Assembly (NCBI GenBank): GCA_002316795.1
Contig: DCEE01000018.1
Coordinates: forward strand, 1 to 44,410
From: Synergistaceae bacterium UBA1037
GTDB taxonomy: Bacteria; Synergistota; Synergistia; Synergistales; Synergistaceae
Direction of reading: 5' to 3'
Length of the DNA stretch: 44,410 bases
A program made the position numbers and the translations under genes. The notes under the pieces were generated by a model, which was not told where the DNA came from, did not search any database, and worked only from the letters and a program-made list of their open reading frames with translations. Below are positions 1 to 7,307 of this stretch, piece by piece (the first letter of the stretch is position 1; the number at the start of each line of letters is the position of its first letter).

Positions 1-17
1 CTGTATTCAACTGTCAT
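1..17 (-). CDS. Possible start of a gene running out of the left edge (partial)
   Basis: Only the first five codons or so are inside the window (ATG at 17-15, reading M-T-V-E-Y). A GAGG stretch lies about 7 bases before the ATG, and a good promoter lies just upstream on the same strand (59-87). The product cannot be named. This could equally be a chance ATG at the 5' end of a transcript. Confidence 0.35.
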
Positions 18-58
18 GGTGCGTCCTCGACCAGCCTGCGCCGGAGAGTGCAAGAGGT

Positions 59-87
59 ATTCTATAGATGATTGGTGTGACTGTCAA
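59..87 (-). promoter_or_regulatory. Sigma-70-type promoter firing leftwards out of the window
   Basis: On the minus strand a perfect -35 TTGACA (87-82) is followed after exactly 17 bases by TAGAAT (64-59), one mismatch from TATAAT. Transcription would start near position 52 and leave the window. The 88-205 stretch upstream is very AT-rich and could act as an UP-type element. No other coding signal is seen in 18-315. Confidence 0.6.
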
Positions 88-204
88 TAAATACAATTAG
101 ACTATTATATGCGCTAAAGATATCTGAAAGTATTTAAAATCATACTTATAATGTTATATTACAATTATTGTCTTATACGTACCTTACAAATATTTCGCAT
201 TAAA

Positions 205-247
205 ATAAATCTGGGTGTACCGTTATTCTCGGTACACCCAGATTTAT
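205..247 (-). terminator. Strong hairpin after recA, probable terminator
   Basis: An 18-bp perfect inverted repeat (205-222 with 230-247) has a 7-base loop and ends about 69 bases after the recA stop. On the minus strand it is followed by only a short T stretch (four T), so it is a strong stem with a modest U-tract. It probably ends the asparaginase-like/rimO/pgpA/pncC/thpR/recA transcript. Confidence 0.65.
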
Positions 248-315
248 AATGACAGATTATTTTTTCAGTGAATGTACTTAGTAGTCAAGCAAACGGCAAT
301 CATTGATACTTTCGT

Positions 316-1452
316 TTATTCGTCCTCCGCAATGTCGAGCTTCAAGACTCCCTCTTCTAGCAGAGCTTCCACGGAATCCTCAACGCTGCCGGGAACGGGT
401 TCATCTTCATCTGCGACAGGCTCGGTCAGGAGACCTAGGCCCTCTGCTACCTTATGGAGGACATCCTTTGTTATCTCTTCCATAAGTTCCGGATGCTCAT
501 CCATATATGCGGCGACTCCCTCTTTGCCCTGTCCAAGGGTCTCGCCTTTGTAGGCAAGCCATGACCCCTTCCTCTTCACGACCTCCCTGTCGATTGCCAT
601 GTCAAGGACTGACATTGCCTTGGGAACACCTTTGCCATATATCAGTGTGGTGTGTGCAGTGCGGAAAGGCGGAGCCTGTTTGTTTTTAACGACCTTTATC
701 CAAAGTTCGTGGCCTATAACGTTTTCTCCCTGGGTGACCTGTTTTCCCCTCTTTACCTCTATCCTGACAGAGCTGTAGAACTTCAGTGCGCGTCCTCCGG
801 TGGTAGTTTCGGTGGGTCCCGCGCCGTAGCCTGCGCTTATCTGCGCACGCAGCTGGTTAATAAATATGACTGTCGTGTTGCTCTTTGAGATCGCGGCTGT
901 CAGCCTTCTCAGTGCATAGGACATCAACCTCGCGTGGAGACCCATCTGGTTGCTTCCCTCACCCATCTTGCCGTCTATCTCAGCCTGAGGAGTCAATGCT
1001 GCAACGGAGTCGACCACTACGACGTCAAATGCGCCGCTCCTGACCAGGGTGTCGAGTATGTAGAAAGCCTGTTCTCCGCTGTCAGGCTGTGACATGTAAA
1101 GGTTTGCCGTGTCCACCCCCACCGAAGCCGCAAGACGCGGGTCAAGGGCATGTTCCGCATCTATAAATGCGGCAAGCCCTCCCTTTCTCTGAGCCTCAGC
1201 GAGAACATGAAGAGCTATCGTAGTCTTTCCGCCGCCTTCGGGGCCAAATATCTCGACTACCCTGCCCCTGGGGATCCCGCCTATTCCAAGCGCGACGTCA
1301 AGAGAGAGTATGCCGCTGGGGATAACCTCTGCAACACGCTGGACCTCATCGCCCAGTCGCATTATCGCTCCGTCGCCGAACTTGCTTCTTATCTCGATCA
1401 ACGCCTGTTCAAGTATGTCTTCTCTGGTTACCGAATCTTTTCTCTTGGCCAT
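316..1452 (-). CDS. recA: Recombinase RecA
   Basis: RecA is the cytoplasmic DNA-dependent ATPase that forms filaments on single-stranded DNA, catalyses strand exchange and triggers the SOS response. The 378-residue product has the full family layout: an N-terminal helix, a P-loop at about residues 70-77, a Walker B VVVVDS at about 145-149, the MGLHARLMS region, the INQLR motif near 198-202, and an acidic C-terminal tail. The P-loop reads GPEGGGKT instead of the very common GPESSGKT; the GxxxxGKT core is intact, so activity is expected. An ATG start follows GGGGAGG. It is the last gene of the rimO-pgpA-pncC-thpR-recA cluster, and a separate promoter (1499-1527) lies just in front of it. Confidence 0.98.
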   Translation of the reverse strand: MAKRKDSVTREDILEQALIEIRSKFGDGAIMRLGDEVQRVAEVIPSGILSLDVALGIGGIPRGRVVEIFGPEGGGKTTIALHVLAEAQRKGGLAAFIDAEHALDPRLAASVGVDTANLYMSQPDSGEQAFYILDTLVRSGAFDVVVVDSVAALTPQAEIDGKMGEGSNQMGLHARLMSYALRRLTAAISKSNTTVIFINQLRAQISAGYGAGPTETTTGGRALKFYSSVRIEVKRGKQVTQGENVIGHELWIKVVKNKQAPPFRTAHTTLIYGKGVPKAMSVLDMAIDREVVKRKGSWLAYKGETLGQGKEGVAAYMDEHPELMEEITKDVLHKVAEGLGLLTEPVADEDEPVPGSVEDSVEALLEEGVLKLDIAEDE

Positions 1453-1498
1453 CCGATTGCCTCCCCGTATCTATTTTGCGCTATTTGATTACAAATAC

Positions 1499-1527
1499 AT
1501 TATATACAGTATGTCATATTTTGAAAA
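1499..1527 (-). promoter_or_regulatory. Candidate recA promoter
   Basis: On the minus strand TTTTCA (1527-1522) is followed after 17 bases by a perfect TATAAT (1504-1499). It overlaps the end of thpR and would give recA its own transcript. The sequence around the -10 begins CTGTATATA, like the left half of an enterobacterial LexA box, but the right half is not conserved. SOS control is therefore only a possibility. Confidence 0.5.
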
Positions 1528-2065
1528 GACCCAGCGGGGTATACCTCGGACCTGTCAGAGAGAGCTCGCTTCTCATCAGTATGATCTCCGTTACTGTCCA
1601 TGGCTCTGTGAACGGCTGTGTTCTCTGCATCGGGAGCAGTGCCTCTTGAGTAAGTGCCCGGTCTGAATTTCTGCGACCCAGAGTGATATGCGGCGTGTAC
1701 TTCTTGTTCTCTCCGGGTATGAACGCCCTGTGTGCAGCTTTTTCAACTTCGTTCCTGATATCAGAGAGGGCCTCTGTATCTCCGCCGACGCCGGCCCAGA
1801 GCACTTTCGGCCTTATGAGATCGGGAAATCCGCCTATACCCTTGATATTTATTTCGAAGGGCCCCCTGTTCCTGATGTTTTTCAAATTTTCCAGAAACAG
1901 GTCAACTGTTTCAGGCGGCCTTTCCCCGCAGAACTTGATGGTAATGTGCATGGTCTCGGGAGAGGCCCATCTGAACTCATGCGAATCGCGCCTTCTTGCT
2001 GAGAGCCAGCCTGAAAGGACCTTCAACTGAGGCTTTGGGATCGAGATACAGACAAATGTCCTCAG
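1514..2065 (-). CDS. thpR: RNA 2',3'-cyclic phosphodiesterase (2H family), CTG start proposed
   Basis: ThpR opens 2',3'-cyclic phosphates on RNA ends (formerly called 2'-5' RNA ligase). The two catalytic HxTx motifs of the 2H superfamily are present as HITI and HITL. A start at the TTG at 2026 would remove the conserved first beta strand. Reading upstream in frame restores it as RTFVCISIP directly after a CTG codon at 2065-2063, giving 183 residues. An AGGAG lies 5 bases before this CTG, and no ATG, GTG or TTG is available between the preceding in-frame TGA and the conserved strand. The AGGAG and the CTG lie in a perfect inverted repeat (CAGGAG-TT-CTCCTG), so the start site may be partly occluded. 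It sits 38 bases after pncC in the recA operon. Confidence 0.85.
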   Translation of the reverse strand: MRTFVCISIPKPQLKVLSGWLSARRRDSHEFRWASPETMHITIKFCGERPPETVDLFLENLKNIRNRGPFEINIKGIGGFPDLIRPKVLWAGVGGDTEALSDIRNEVEKAAHRAFIPGENKKYTPHITLGRRNSDRALTQEALLPMQRTQPFTEPWTVTEIILMRSELSLTGPRYTPLGLFKI

Positions 2066-2103
2066 GAGAACTCCTGAAAAAGAGGGGATTCACCCTGCCA
2101 TTT

Positions 2104-2586
2104 TTACTGCATCCTTCCCAAAAGGGAGACAAGTGCTTCTTTTACCGCCGAGTTCCTTATGTCAGCCCTCTTGCCGCTGAATTTTTTCTTAAAGGTATTG
2201 GTCGCTTCTTTGGTGGACATGCCGAACCAGACCGTTCCGACCGGCTTTTCTTCGCTGCCGCCGTCAGGTCCTGCTATTCCGGTCACACTTAATGCCACGT
2301 CAGACCCGAATATCCTTCTTGCACCCTCTGCCATTTTCTCTGCGCACAGGGCGCTTACCGCGCCATGCTCTGCTATTGTGCCCGCGTCGACTCCAAGTAT
2401 TTTGATCTTTGCCTCGTTGCTGTATGTCACCGCGGATCCGAGAAATACTCCGGAAGCTCCGGGAATGTCGGTTAACGAAGAAGCTATCATCCCGCCTGTA
2501 CATGATTCTGCAAGGGAGACTGTCAGTCCTTTTAAAGATGCTTCAGCAACCAGTTTTTCCGCCAGCTGTTTTAAGTTAGCCTTCAT
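2104..2586 (-). CDS. pncC: Nicotinamide-nucleotide amidase (CinA C-terminal domain protein)
   Basis: PncC deamidates nicotinamide mononucleotide to nicotinate mononucleotide in the pyridine nucleotide salvage cycle. The 160-residue protein is the stand-alone CinA C-terminal domain. It has the ESCTGG motif carrying the catalytic serine, the AVTYSNEAK segment, and VTGIAGPDGG followed by KPVGTVW. The N-terminal molybdopterin-like domain of full CinA is absent. The ATG at 2586 is chosen because it overlaps the pgpA stop as ATGA; an upstream in-frame start would lie deep within pgpA. The pncC-recA neighbourhood is common in bacteria. Confidence 0.93.
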   Translation of the reverse strand: MKANLKQLAEKLVAEASLKGLTVSLAESCTGGMIASSLTDIPGASGVFLGSAVTYSNEAKIKILGVDAGTIAEHGAVSALCAEKMAEGARRIFGSDVALSVTGIAGPDGGSEEKPVGTVWFGMSTKEATNTFKKKFSGKRADIRNSAVKEALVSLLGRMQ

Positions 2587-3071
2587 TTTCCCACCAGTCC
2601 CAGAATAGTTTCCATGCCTCCGCCGAAGAATAACCACGTCATGGCTCTGAGAAGGAGGTTGGCCATTATGCCCCCGGCTATATCATCGGCCATTATTCCG
2701 ATGCCCCCGGGCAGCCTTTCCATCTCTCTTACAGGAAACGGTTTTGTTATGTCGATTATCCTGAAGAGAAAGAGGCCAACTATCGCATAAGTGGGTTCAA
2801 ATCCGCAACATGCGATCCAGCATCCTGCGACCTCATCAATTACCACTTCAGGAGGATCTTCCCTTTCCACAGCCTTTTCGTACTTATCGGCAGCTATGGT
2901 CCCGATAACGGCAACTGATGCTATGGCCCAGATCGGCAGTCCTCCGAAAGCTATCCAGACTACGCATGCCGCCATCGATCCCAGGGTCCCGGGCATCTTG
3001 CTGAACCTGCCCAGCGTTCCAAGCGTGGATATCATCCCGTACCATGTCTTCATTTCAGGTATAAGTATCAT
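2583..3071 (-). CDS. pgpA: Phosphatidylglycerophosphatase A
   Basis: PgpA removes the phosphate from phosphatidylglycerol phosphate at the inner membrane, the last step of phosphatidylglycerol synthesis. The 162-residue protein shows the family motifs in order: KMPGTLGS near the N-terminus, DPPEVVIDEVAG at about 73-84, and a block with FRIIDITKPFP, LPGGIGIMADD and AGG at about 103-138. Several hydrophobic segments alternate with these. The ATG overlaps the rimO stop as ATGA, and its own stop overlaps pncC in the same way, indicating translational coupling. Confidence 0.93.
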   Translation of the reverse strand: MILIPEMKTWYGMISTLGTLGRFSKMPGTLGSMAACVVWIAFGGLPIWAIASVAVIGTIAADKYEKAVEREDPPEVVIDEVAGCWIACCGFEPTYAIVGLFLFRIIDITKPFPVREMERLPGGIGIMADDIAGGIMANLLLRAMTWLFFGGGMETILGLVGK

Positions 3072-4363
3072 TGAATCAACTCTTCTCCGACCATATCGTG
3101 GGGCATCGCCTCCGTCATACTGACTTTGACGATGTCTCCCTCCTTTATTTTATCGCTTATATTCCTTATCTCTACAAGTCCGTCTACTTCAGGAGCCTCC
3201 CGGAAACTCCTTCCTTCAGCAAAAGAGGCCTCCCTGTCCACCCTCTCGACTAGGACATCCATCACTCTGCCCACAAACATTTCCTGGCGTTCCGCGGATA
3301 TCTCTTCCTGGAGTACCATAAGCTTTTTGAGCCGTTTCTGTTTGACACTGTCAGAAACCCGGCCCTCCATCTTTTCGGCTTCTGTACCCTCCTCCGGATA
3401 GAAGGCAAAGGCCCCAATCCTGTCAAAGCGCGTTGCGGAGACAAAAGCAAGCAGATTGTCAAAATGACGCTTTTTTTCGCCCGGGAAGCCTACCATGCAG
3501 GTGGTCCTGAGGGCAAAATCGTCATTTATGCTCCTGGCCGTATTAAATATTGAGGTGAGTTCTTCCGGCGATATCTTCCTGTTCATTGCTGAAAGGATCT
3601 CAGGATCAGCGTGCTGTATCGGTATATCAAGATAGGGAAGGATCTGTATCCCTGAGGCGACCCGCTCCAGGAGTGCTGTTGTGATCCTGCTTGGATGAAG
3701 GTAGAGAAGCCTAAGCCATATATTTTTAGGAAGGGCCCTTTCCAGTTCGTCCAGGAGAACTGTCAGTGACTCGCGTCCATAGATGTCGGCCCCGTAAACA
3801 GTGAGGTCCTGGCCAACGACACAAAGTTCCGATGCGCCCTCTTTAACAAGCTGATCAGCTTCGCAGACAAGAGTATCTATGGAGAGGCTTCTGAGCCCTC
3901 CCCTTATTCCCGGTATAGCACAGTATGTGCATTTATTGCCGCACCCCTCGCTGATCTTCAGATATCTGGTTATTTTTGACGATGAGGGAAGTCTCCCCCT
4001 GCACCTATTCTTCTCAGGAAGGCCGCCCATGCTCCTGATCACGGAAGCCCAGTCTTCGCTCCTTGCCCAGAAGTCCACCGACGGCATCTCTTTGATCAGA
4101 TCGTCTGAATACCTGTTTACAAGGCATCCGACGACACCGATCTTTTTTAACCTGCCCTCGTTCTTGAGCTGCTCAAGGTCCAGTATCGCGGCTATGCTTT
4201 CTTCAGTCGCGGGCTGTATGAATCCACAGGTGTTTACTATTCCGACATCGGCAAACCCTATGTCATCGACAAGCACATGTCCGGCACGCTCAAGCTCTCC
4301 GGCCAGGCACTCGCTGTCGACCCTGTTTTTTGCGCATCCGAGGCTCAGACAATATACTTTCAT
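3068..4363 (-). CDS. rimO: Ribosomal protein uS12 methylthiotransferase RimO
   Basis: RimO is a radical-SAM enzyme that methylthiolates a conserved aspartate of ribosomal protein uS12. The 431-residue product has the N-terminal UPF0004 domain with cluster-binding cysteines at 10, 46 and 80, the radical-SAM CxxxCxxC at 141, 145 and 148, and a C-terminal TRAM domain. The QDLTVYGADIYG segment, in place of the QNVNSYG of the tRNA enzyme MiaB, and the EGC...CAIPGIRG context indicate RimO. The ATG overlaps the stop of the upstream asparaginase-like gene as ATGA. Confidence 0.95.
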   Translation of the reverse strand: MKVYCLSLGCAKNRVDSECLAGELERAGHVLVDDIGFADVGIVNTCGFIQPATEESIAAILDLEQLKNEGRLKKIGVVGCLVNRYSDDLIKEMPSVDFWARSEDWASVIRSMGGLPEKNRCRGRLPSSSKITRYLKISEGCGNKCTYCAIPGIRGGLRSLSIDTLVCEADQLVKEGASELCVVGQDLTVYGADIYGRESLTVLLDELERALPKNIWLRLLYLHPSRITTALLERVASGIQILPYLDIPIQHADPEILSAMNRKISPEELTSIFNTARSINDDFALRTTCMVGFPGEKKRHFDNLLAFVSATRFDRIGAFAFYPEEGTEAEKMEGRVSDSVKQKRLKKLMVLQEEISAERQEMFVGRVMDVLVERVDREASFAEGRSFREAPEVDGLVEIRNISDKIKEGDIVKVSMTEAMPHDMVGEELIQ

Positions 4364-5355
4364 TTATAAAGGAGCTGTGAGTCTTCGCTTACAGGCTGAT
4401 TAAGCATGTATAGACTAAGTCCCTGTTCGGTAAGTCCCACAGCTATTCCTAAGGCCATTTTTATCCTCGCCTGGTAAGGGTTCAGCTTTCCTCCTGACAT
4501 AACTCCCATCTCCAGCAGTTTCATATAGCATCCCTCGAAGTAGTTGGCCTTCGCCACATGTCCCTGAAAACACCTCGACACGATGGCCACCGGTATCCTT
4601 TTCCTTAGAATGTTTCTGATGTGAGGGATCCATGAGGGCGGGACATTGCCGGTGCCGAATCCTGCCAGAACAAGCCCCTGTATCTCTTTATTGGAGGCAA
4701 GGGACGAGATGATCCTTTCACCGCCCCCAAGCGAGGCATAGACAAGCTCGACTGCAGCAGGTGCCTCGGGCTTTCTTGCAAGGAAACCGGGCCTTCTGAC
4801 ATTGCGTAAAAATTTGACCTCATCGTTCAGCATTTTACCTACCGAACCTTTTTCAGGAGACTGGAATGCGTTGTCAGTACTGGTGGGATCGACCATGACC
4901 GCTTCCGATGCCGCGAAGAGTTCGCCGCTTGAGCATATAAGGACACCTTTCTCCCTTGCCTCTTCTGAAAGGGCAGCAAGAACGGAACACCTCAGATTCA
5001 TCAGGCCCTCTTTGAGCCCGGCACGTCCCTGTACCATAAGGTTGGCAAATATCACCGGCTCAGGATGTTTCCAGAGGAGATCGGTAAGATATGCCATCTC
5101 CTCCATGACCCCGCTTCCGGAAATCACGATTATGCCCGTGTATCCGTCTGAGACGAGTGTATCAAACATCTCCTCCATCTCTGCGGTAAGTTTCATAGAG
5201 TAATGGTTACTGGGCTGGCAGCTCCATTCGATCAGTTGGCAACAATCGACGATGTCTTCGGGCAAATAGTTTAAAAGCGTGCACGGATCAGCGTTTTCTT
5301 CATCTCCGGAAAAATTGCCGGCGATCACCAAAGCAAGCTTCGTATTCTGTTCCAA
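4360..5355 (-). CDS. Asparaginase-family protein lacking the catalytic threonines
   Basis: The 331-residue protein follows the two-domain L-asparaginase (AnsA/GatD) layout: an N-terminal strand, a helix-rich region ending in the normal HGTDTMEETA position, an NLRCSVLAAL segment, NAFQSPEKGSVGK, and a C-terminal GLVLAGFGTGNVP domain. The catalytic positions are changed. The usual TGGTI near the N-terminus reads AGNFSG, HGTDTMEETA reads SGSGVMEEMA, and the usual lysine before NAF is missing. It is therefore unlikely to be an ordinary asparaginase and may be a binding or structural homologue. The TTG at 5355 is chosen because GGAGGA lies 7 bases before it. The ATG at 5406 lies inside the predicted -10 and has no ribosome binding site. 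It is the first gene of the rimO-recA operon. Confidence 0.75.
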   Translation of the reverse strand: MEQNTKLALVIAGNFSGDEENADPCTLLNYLPEDIVDCCQLIEWSCQPSNHYSMKLTAEMEEMFDTLVSDGYTGIIVISGSGVMEEMAYLTDLLWKHPEPVIFANLMVQGRAGLKEGLMNLRCSVLAALSEEAREKGVLICSSGELFAASEAVMVDPTSTDNAFQSPEKGSVGKMLNDEVKFLRNVRRPGFLARKPEAPAAVELVYASLGGGERIISSLASNKEIQGLVLAGFGTGNVPPSWIPHIRNILRKRIPVAIVSRCFQGHVAKANYFEGCYMKLLEMGVMSGGKLNPYQARIKMALGIAVGLTEQGLSLYMLNQPVSEDSQLLYK

Positions 5356-5404
5356 ATCTATTCCTCCATCCGAATGCCGGGAGACATGCCGATCTCCCAC
5401 GTGC

Positions 5405-5433
5405 ATTTTATCTCAAAGTCATCCGCCTTACAA
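5405..5433 (-). promoter_or_regulatory. Promoter of the asparaginase-like/rimO/recA operon
   Basis: On the minus strand TTGTAA (5433-5428) is followed after 17 bases by TAAAAT (5410-5405). Transcription would begin near 5398, about 43 bases before the TTG start. This excludes the ATG at 5406 as the start codon. The rest of the 5434-5644 gap between the divergent operons shows no gene. Confidence 0.55.
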
Positions 5434-5644
5434 ACGGAATTATATCCTTATGGACGCCTGACCTGCAGGGAAAATTCTTAGCATACAGCTAGTACATAAA
5501 ATTCCTGTAGACTTTTGATCTTTTTCAGTTTATCTTACTATGAATGCTGCGAAGCAGACAGACACACATAACCGACGGATGAAATGCATCCGTACGCAAG
5601 CGGATGCCATGTATGTATTATTCAATAACGGGAGGAAATGAAAT

Positions 5645-6295
5645 TTGGAAGCTTTATCCGCACTGTCAGCAATGTTTTCTTCACTTGTAAACTGGCTTGT
5701 CGATGTCATCGGACACATGGGGTACCCCGGGATCGTCGGTCTGATGTTCCTTGAATCATCATTTTTCCCTTTTCCCAGCGAGGTCGTAGTCCCTCCCGCA
5801 GGGTATCTGGCATGGAAAGGCGAGATGAACCTGCTGCTTGTAATACTGGCCGGAATAGCGGGAAGTATCCTTGGGGGCCTTTTCAATTACTGGATAGCCG
5901 TCAAATGGGGAAGACCGATATTTGAGAAGTACGGTAAATATTTCTTTGTTACACATGAATCGCTTGATAAAGCTGAGGTCTTCTTCCTTAAACATGGGCA
6001 CATAAGTACCTTCACCGGAAGGCTTATCCCGGTGATCAGGCAGTACATCTCGCTTCCTGCAGGACTTGCCAGGATGCCTTTGGGGCAATTCTGCCTCTAC
6101 ACCGCGCTGGGCTCGGGAATATGGGTGGTCGTACTCGCACTTACAGGATACTTTCTTGGCAGCAACCAGGACATCATCCACCAGGAGATAAGAAAGATAT
6201 CCGTACTGCTGATAGCCGCATGCGGCATTTTGACTGCGGCATACATCTGGAGATACAGAAAAAAAGAAGCGGCAAAAAACAACAAGTCAGACTGA
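5645..6295 (+). CDS. DedA family membrane protein
   Basis: This is a 216-residue inner-membrane protein of the DedA (SNARE-associated, PF09335) family. Members of the family act in undecaprenyl-phosphate or phospholipid flipping and membrane homeostasis. Visible family features are the [21 protein letters not shown] segment near 27-47, the GxxxG-rich membrane segment near 70-82, and the [17 protein letters not shown] block near 124-140, where the arginines are characteristic. A lysine-rich tail ends the protein. The TTG start follows GGGAGG; the ATG seven bases earlier is in another frame and soon closes. A CorA-type gene follows after 26 bases. Confidence 0.9.
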   Translation: MEALSALSAMFSSLVNWLVDVIGHMGYPGIVGLMFLESSFFPFPSEVVVPPAGYLAWKGEMNLLLVILAGIAGSILGGLFNYWIAVKWGRPIFEKYGKYFFVTHESLDKAEVFFLKHGHISTFTGRLIPVIRQYISLPAGLARMPLGQFCLYTALGSGIWVVVLALTGYFLGSNQDIIHQEIRKISVLLIAACGILTAAYIWRYRKKEAAKNNKSD

Positions 6296-6321
6296 TCAAA
6301 TCCTCCCAAGGAGGTAATGCC

Positions 6322-7230
6322 GTGTATTATTTGATAGGGAAAAAGCTTGTCAGGATCGAAGAGGGAGGAGTCACGGAACCTTTTGTTGCCGTGCTTACCG
6401 CCGATGGATTCGAAAAGGACGCGCTGCCACCGGCATTCGACCGCTATGCTATGCCGCACTACCCGCAACCCCACTTCTGCAAGGCTGAAGTACACGAGGA
6501 AATGCTCTCGGGAACTCTCTCCGTTCCTGACAAAAAATACTTTGACAAAGAGATGGCCTTCTCTTACTACATAAACAGTTCAGGAATTATCTTTGTTGAC
6601 GACTCCGGCCTGGCCGCCAGCCTGATCGAAAAAACAGAAAAGAGCGTTTCATGGCGCGAACCCTCAGTCGGACATTTCTTTTATACCTTTATGGAAACAC
6701 TTGTTGAAAATGACCTTTTGTATCTGGAGGGCATCGAGGACAGACTTGCAAAACTTGAGGCCTCGGTGCTTTCTGACAAACTAGTAGGCTTTATGCGCTC
6801 CATAGTCTCGATCAGAAAAGAGATCCTATCAAGCTCTCATTACTATTCACAGCTCTGTGACGTTGCATTGGTGCTTCTGGAAAACGAAAACGATATATTT
6901 GAGGAGTCTGCACTGAGGCTGCTCAAACACTTCTCGGACAGAGTGCACAGACTTCGCCAGGAAACACAGATGCTTAGAGAATACTCACTCCAGATCAGTG
7001 AAGCATACCAAACCCAGATAGACATCAGGCAGAATATCGTAATGAAGGTCCTGACAGTAGTGACCGCAATATTCCTCCCGCTATCCCTGATAGCCGGCTG
7101 GTACGGCATGAATTTTCAGTACATGCCCGAACTTCACTGGCATTACGGATACCTTTACGTCCTCATATTAAGTATGATTGTTGTCATAGGATGCCTTTGG
7201 ATCTTTAAGAAAAAAAAGTTCCTCAGGTGA
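6322..7230 (+). CDS. corA: CorA-type magnesium/divalent cation transporter
   Basis: CorA forms a pentameric channel for magnesium and related divalent cations in the cytoplasmic membrane. The 302-residue product has a cytoplasmic alpha/beta N-terminal part, a long helical stalk (about 110-235), and two C-terminal membrane segments. The pore signature YGMN is at about 261-264, followed by a short periplasmic loop and a basic tail. The GTG at 6322 is chosen because AAGGAGGT lies 7 bases before it; the longer open frame runs into dedA. It is probably co-transcribed with dedA. Confidence 0.9.
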   Translation: MYYLIGKKLVRIEEGGVTEPFVAVLTADGFEKDALPPAFDRYAMPHYPQPHFCKAEVHEEMLSGTLSVPDKKYFDKEMAFSYYINSSGIIFVDDSGLAASLIEKTEKSVSWREPSVGHFFYTFMETLVENDLLYLEGIEDRLAKLEASVLSDKLVGFMRSIVSIRKEILSSSHYYSQLCDVALVLLENENDIFEESALRLLKHFSDRVHRLRQETQMLREYSLQISEAYQTQIDIRQNIVMKVLTVVTAIFLPLSLIAGWYGMNFQYMPELHWHYGYLYVLILSMIVVIGCLWIFKKKKFLR

Positions 7231-7245
7231 CCTGACACAAAAAAA

Positions 7246-7266
7246 ATGCGGCAGACATCGCCGCAT
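7246..7266 (-). terminator. Hairpin with a T-run on the minus strand between corA and msrAB
   Basis: A 7-bp stem (ATGCGGC, 7246-7252, with 7260-7266) has a 7-base loop. On the minus strand it is followed by an uninterrupted T run of about eight. On the plus strand there is no T run. No minus-strand gene ends here, so it may stop antisense transcription through msrAB or be accidental. Confidence 0.4.
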
Positions 7267-7307
7267 CCTCTGCAATATAGCGGAGGAAAAGCAAGGAGGC
7301 GGCCGGA

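Noticed and set aside
6121..6321. Extended N-terminus of the CorA-type protein
   Set aside because: It overlaps dedA, and the GTG at 6322 has a near-perfect ribosome binding site.
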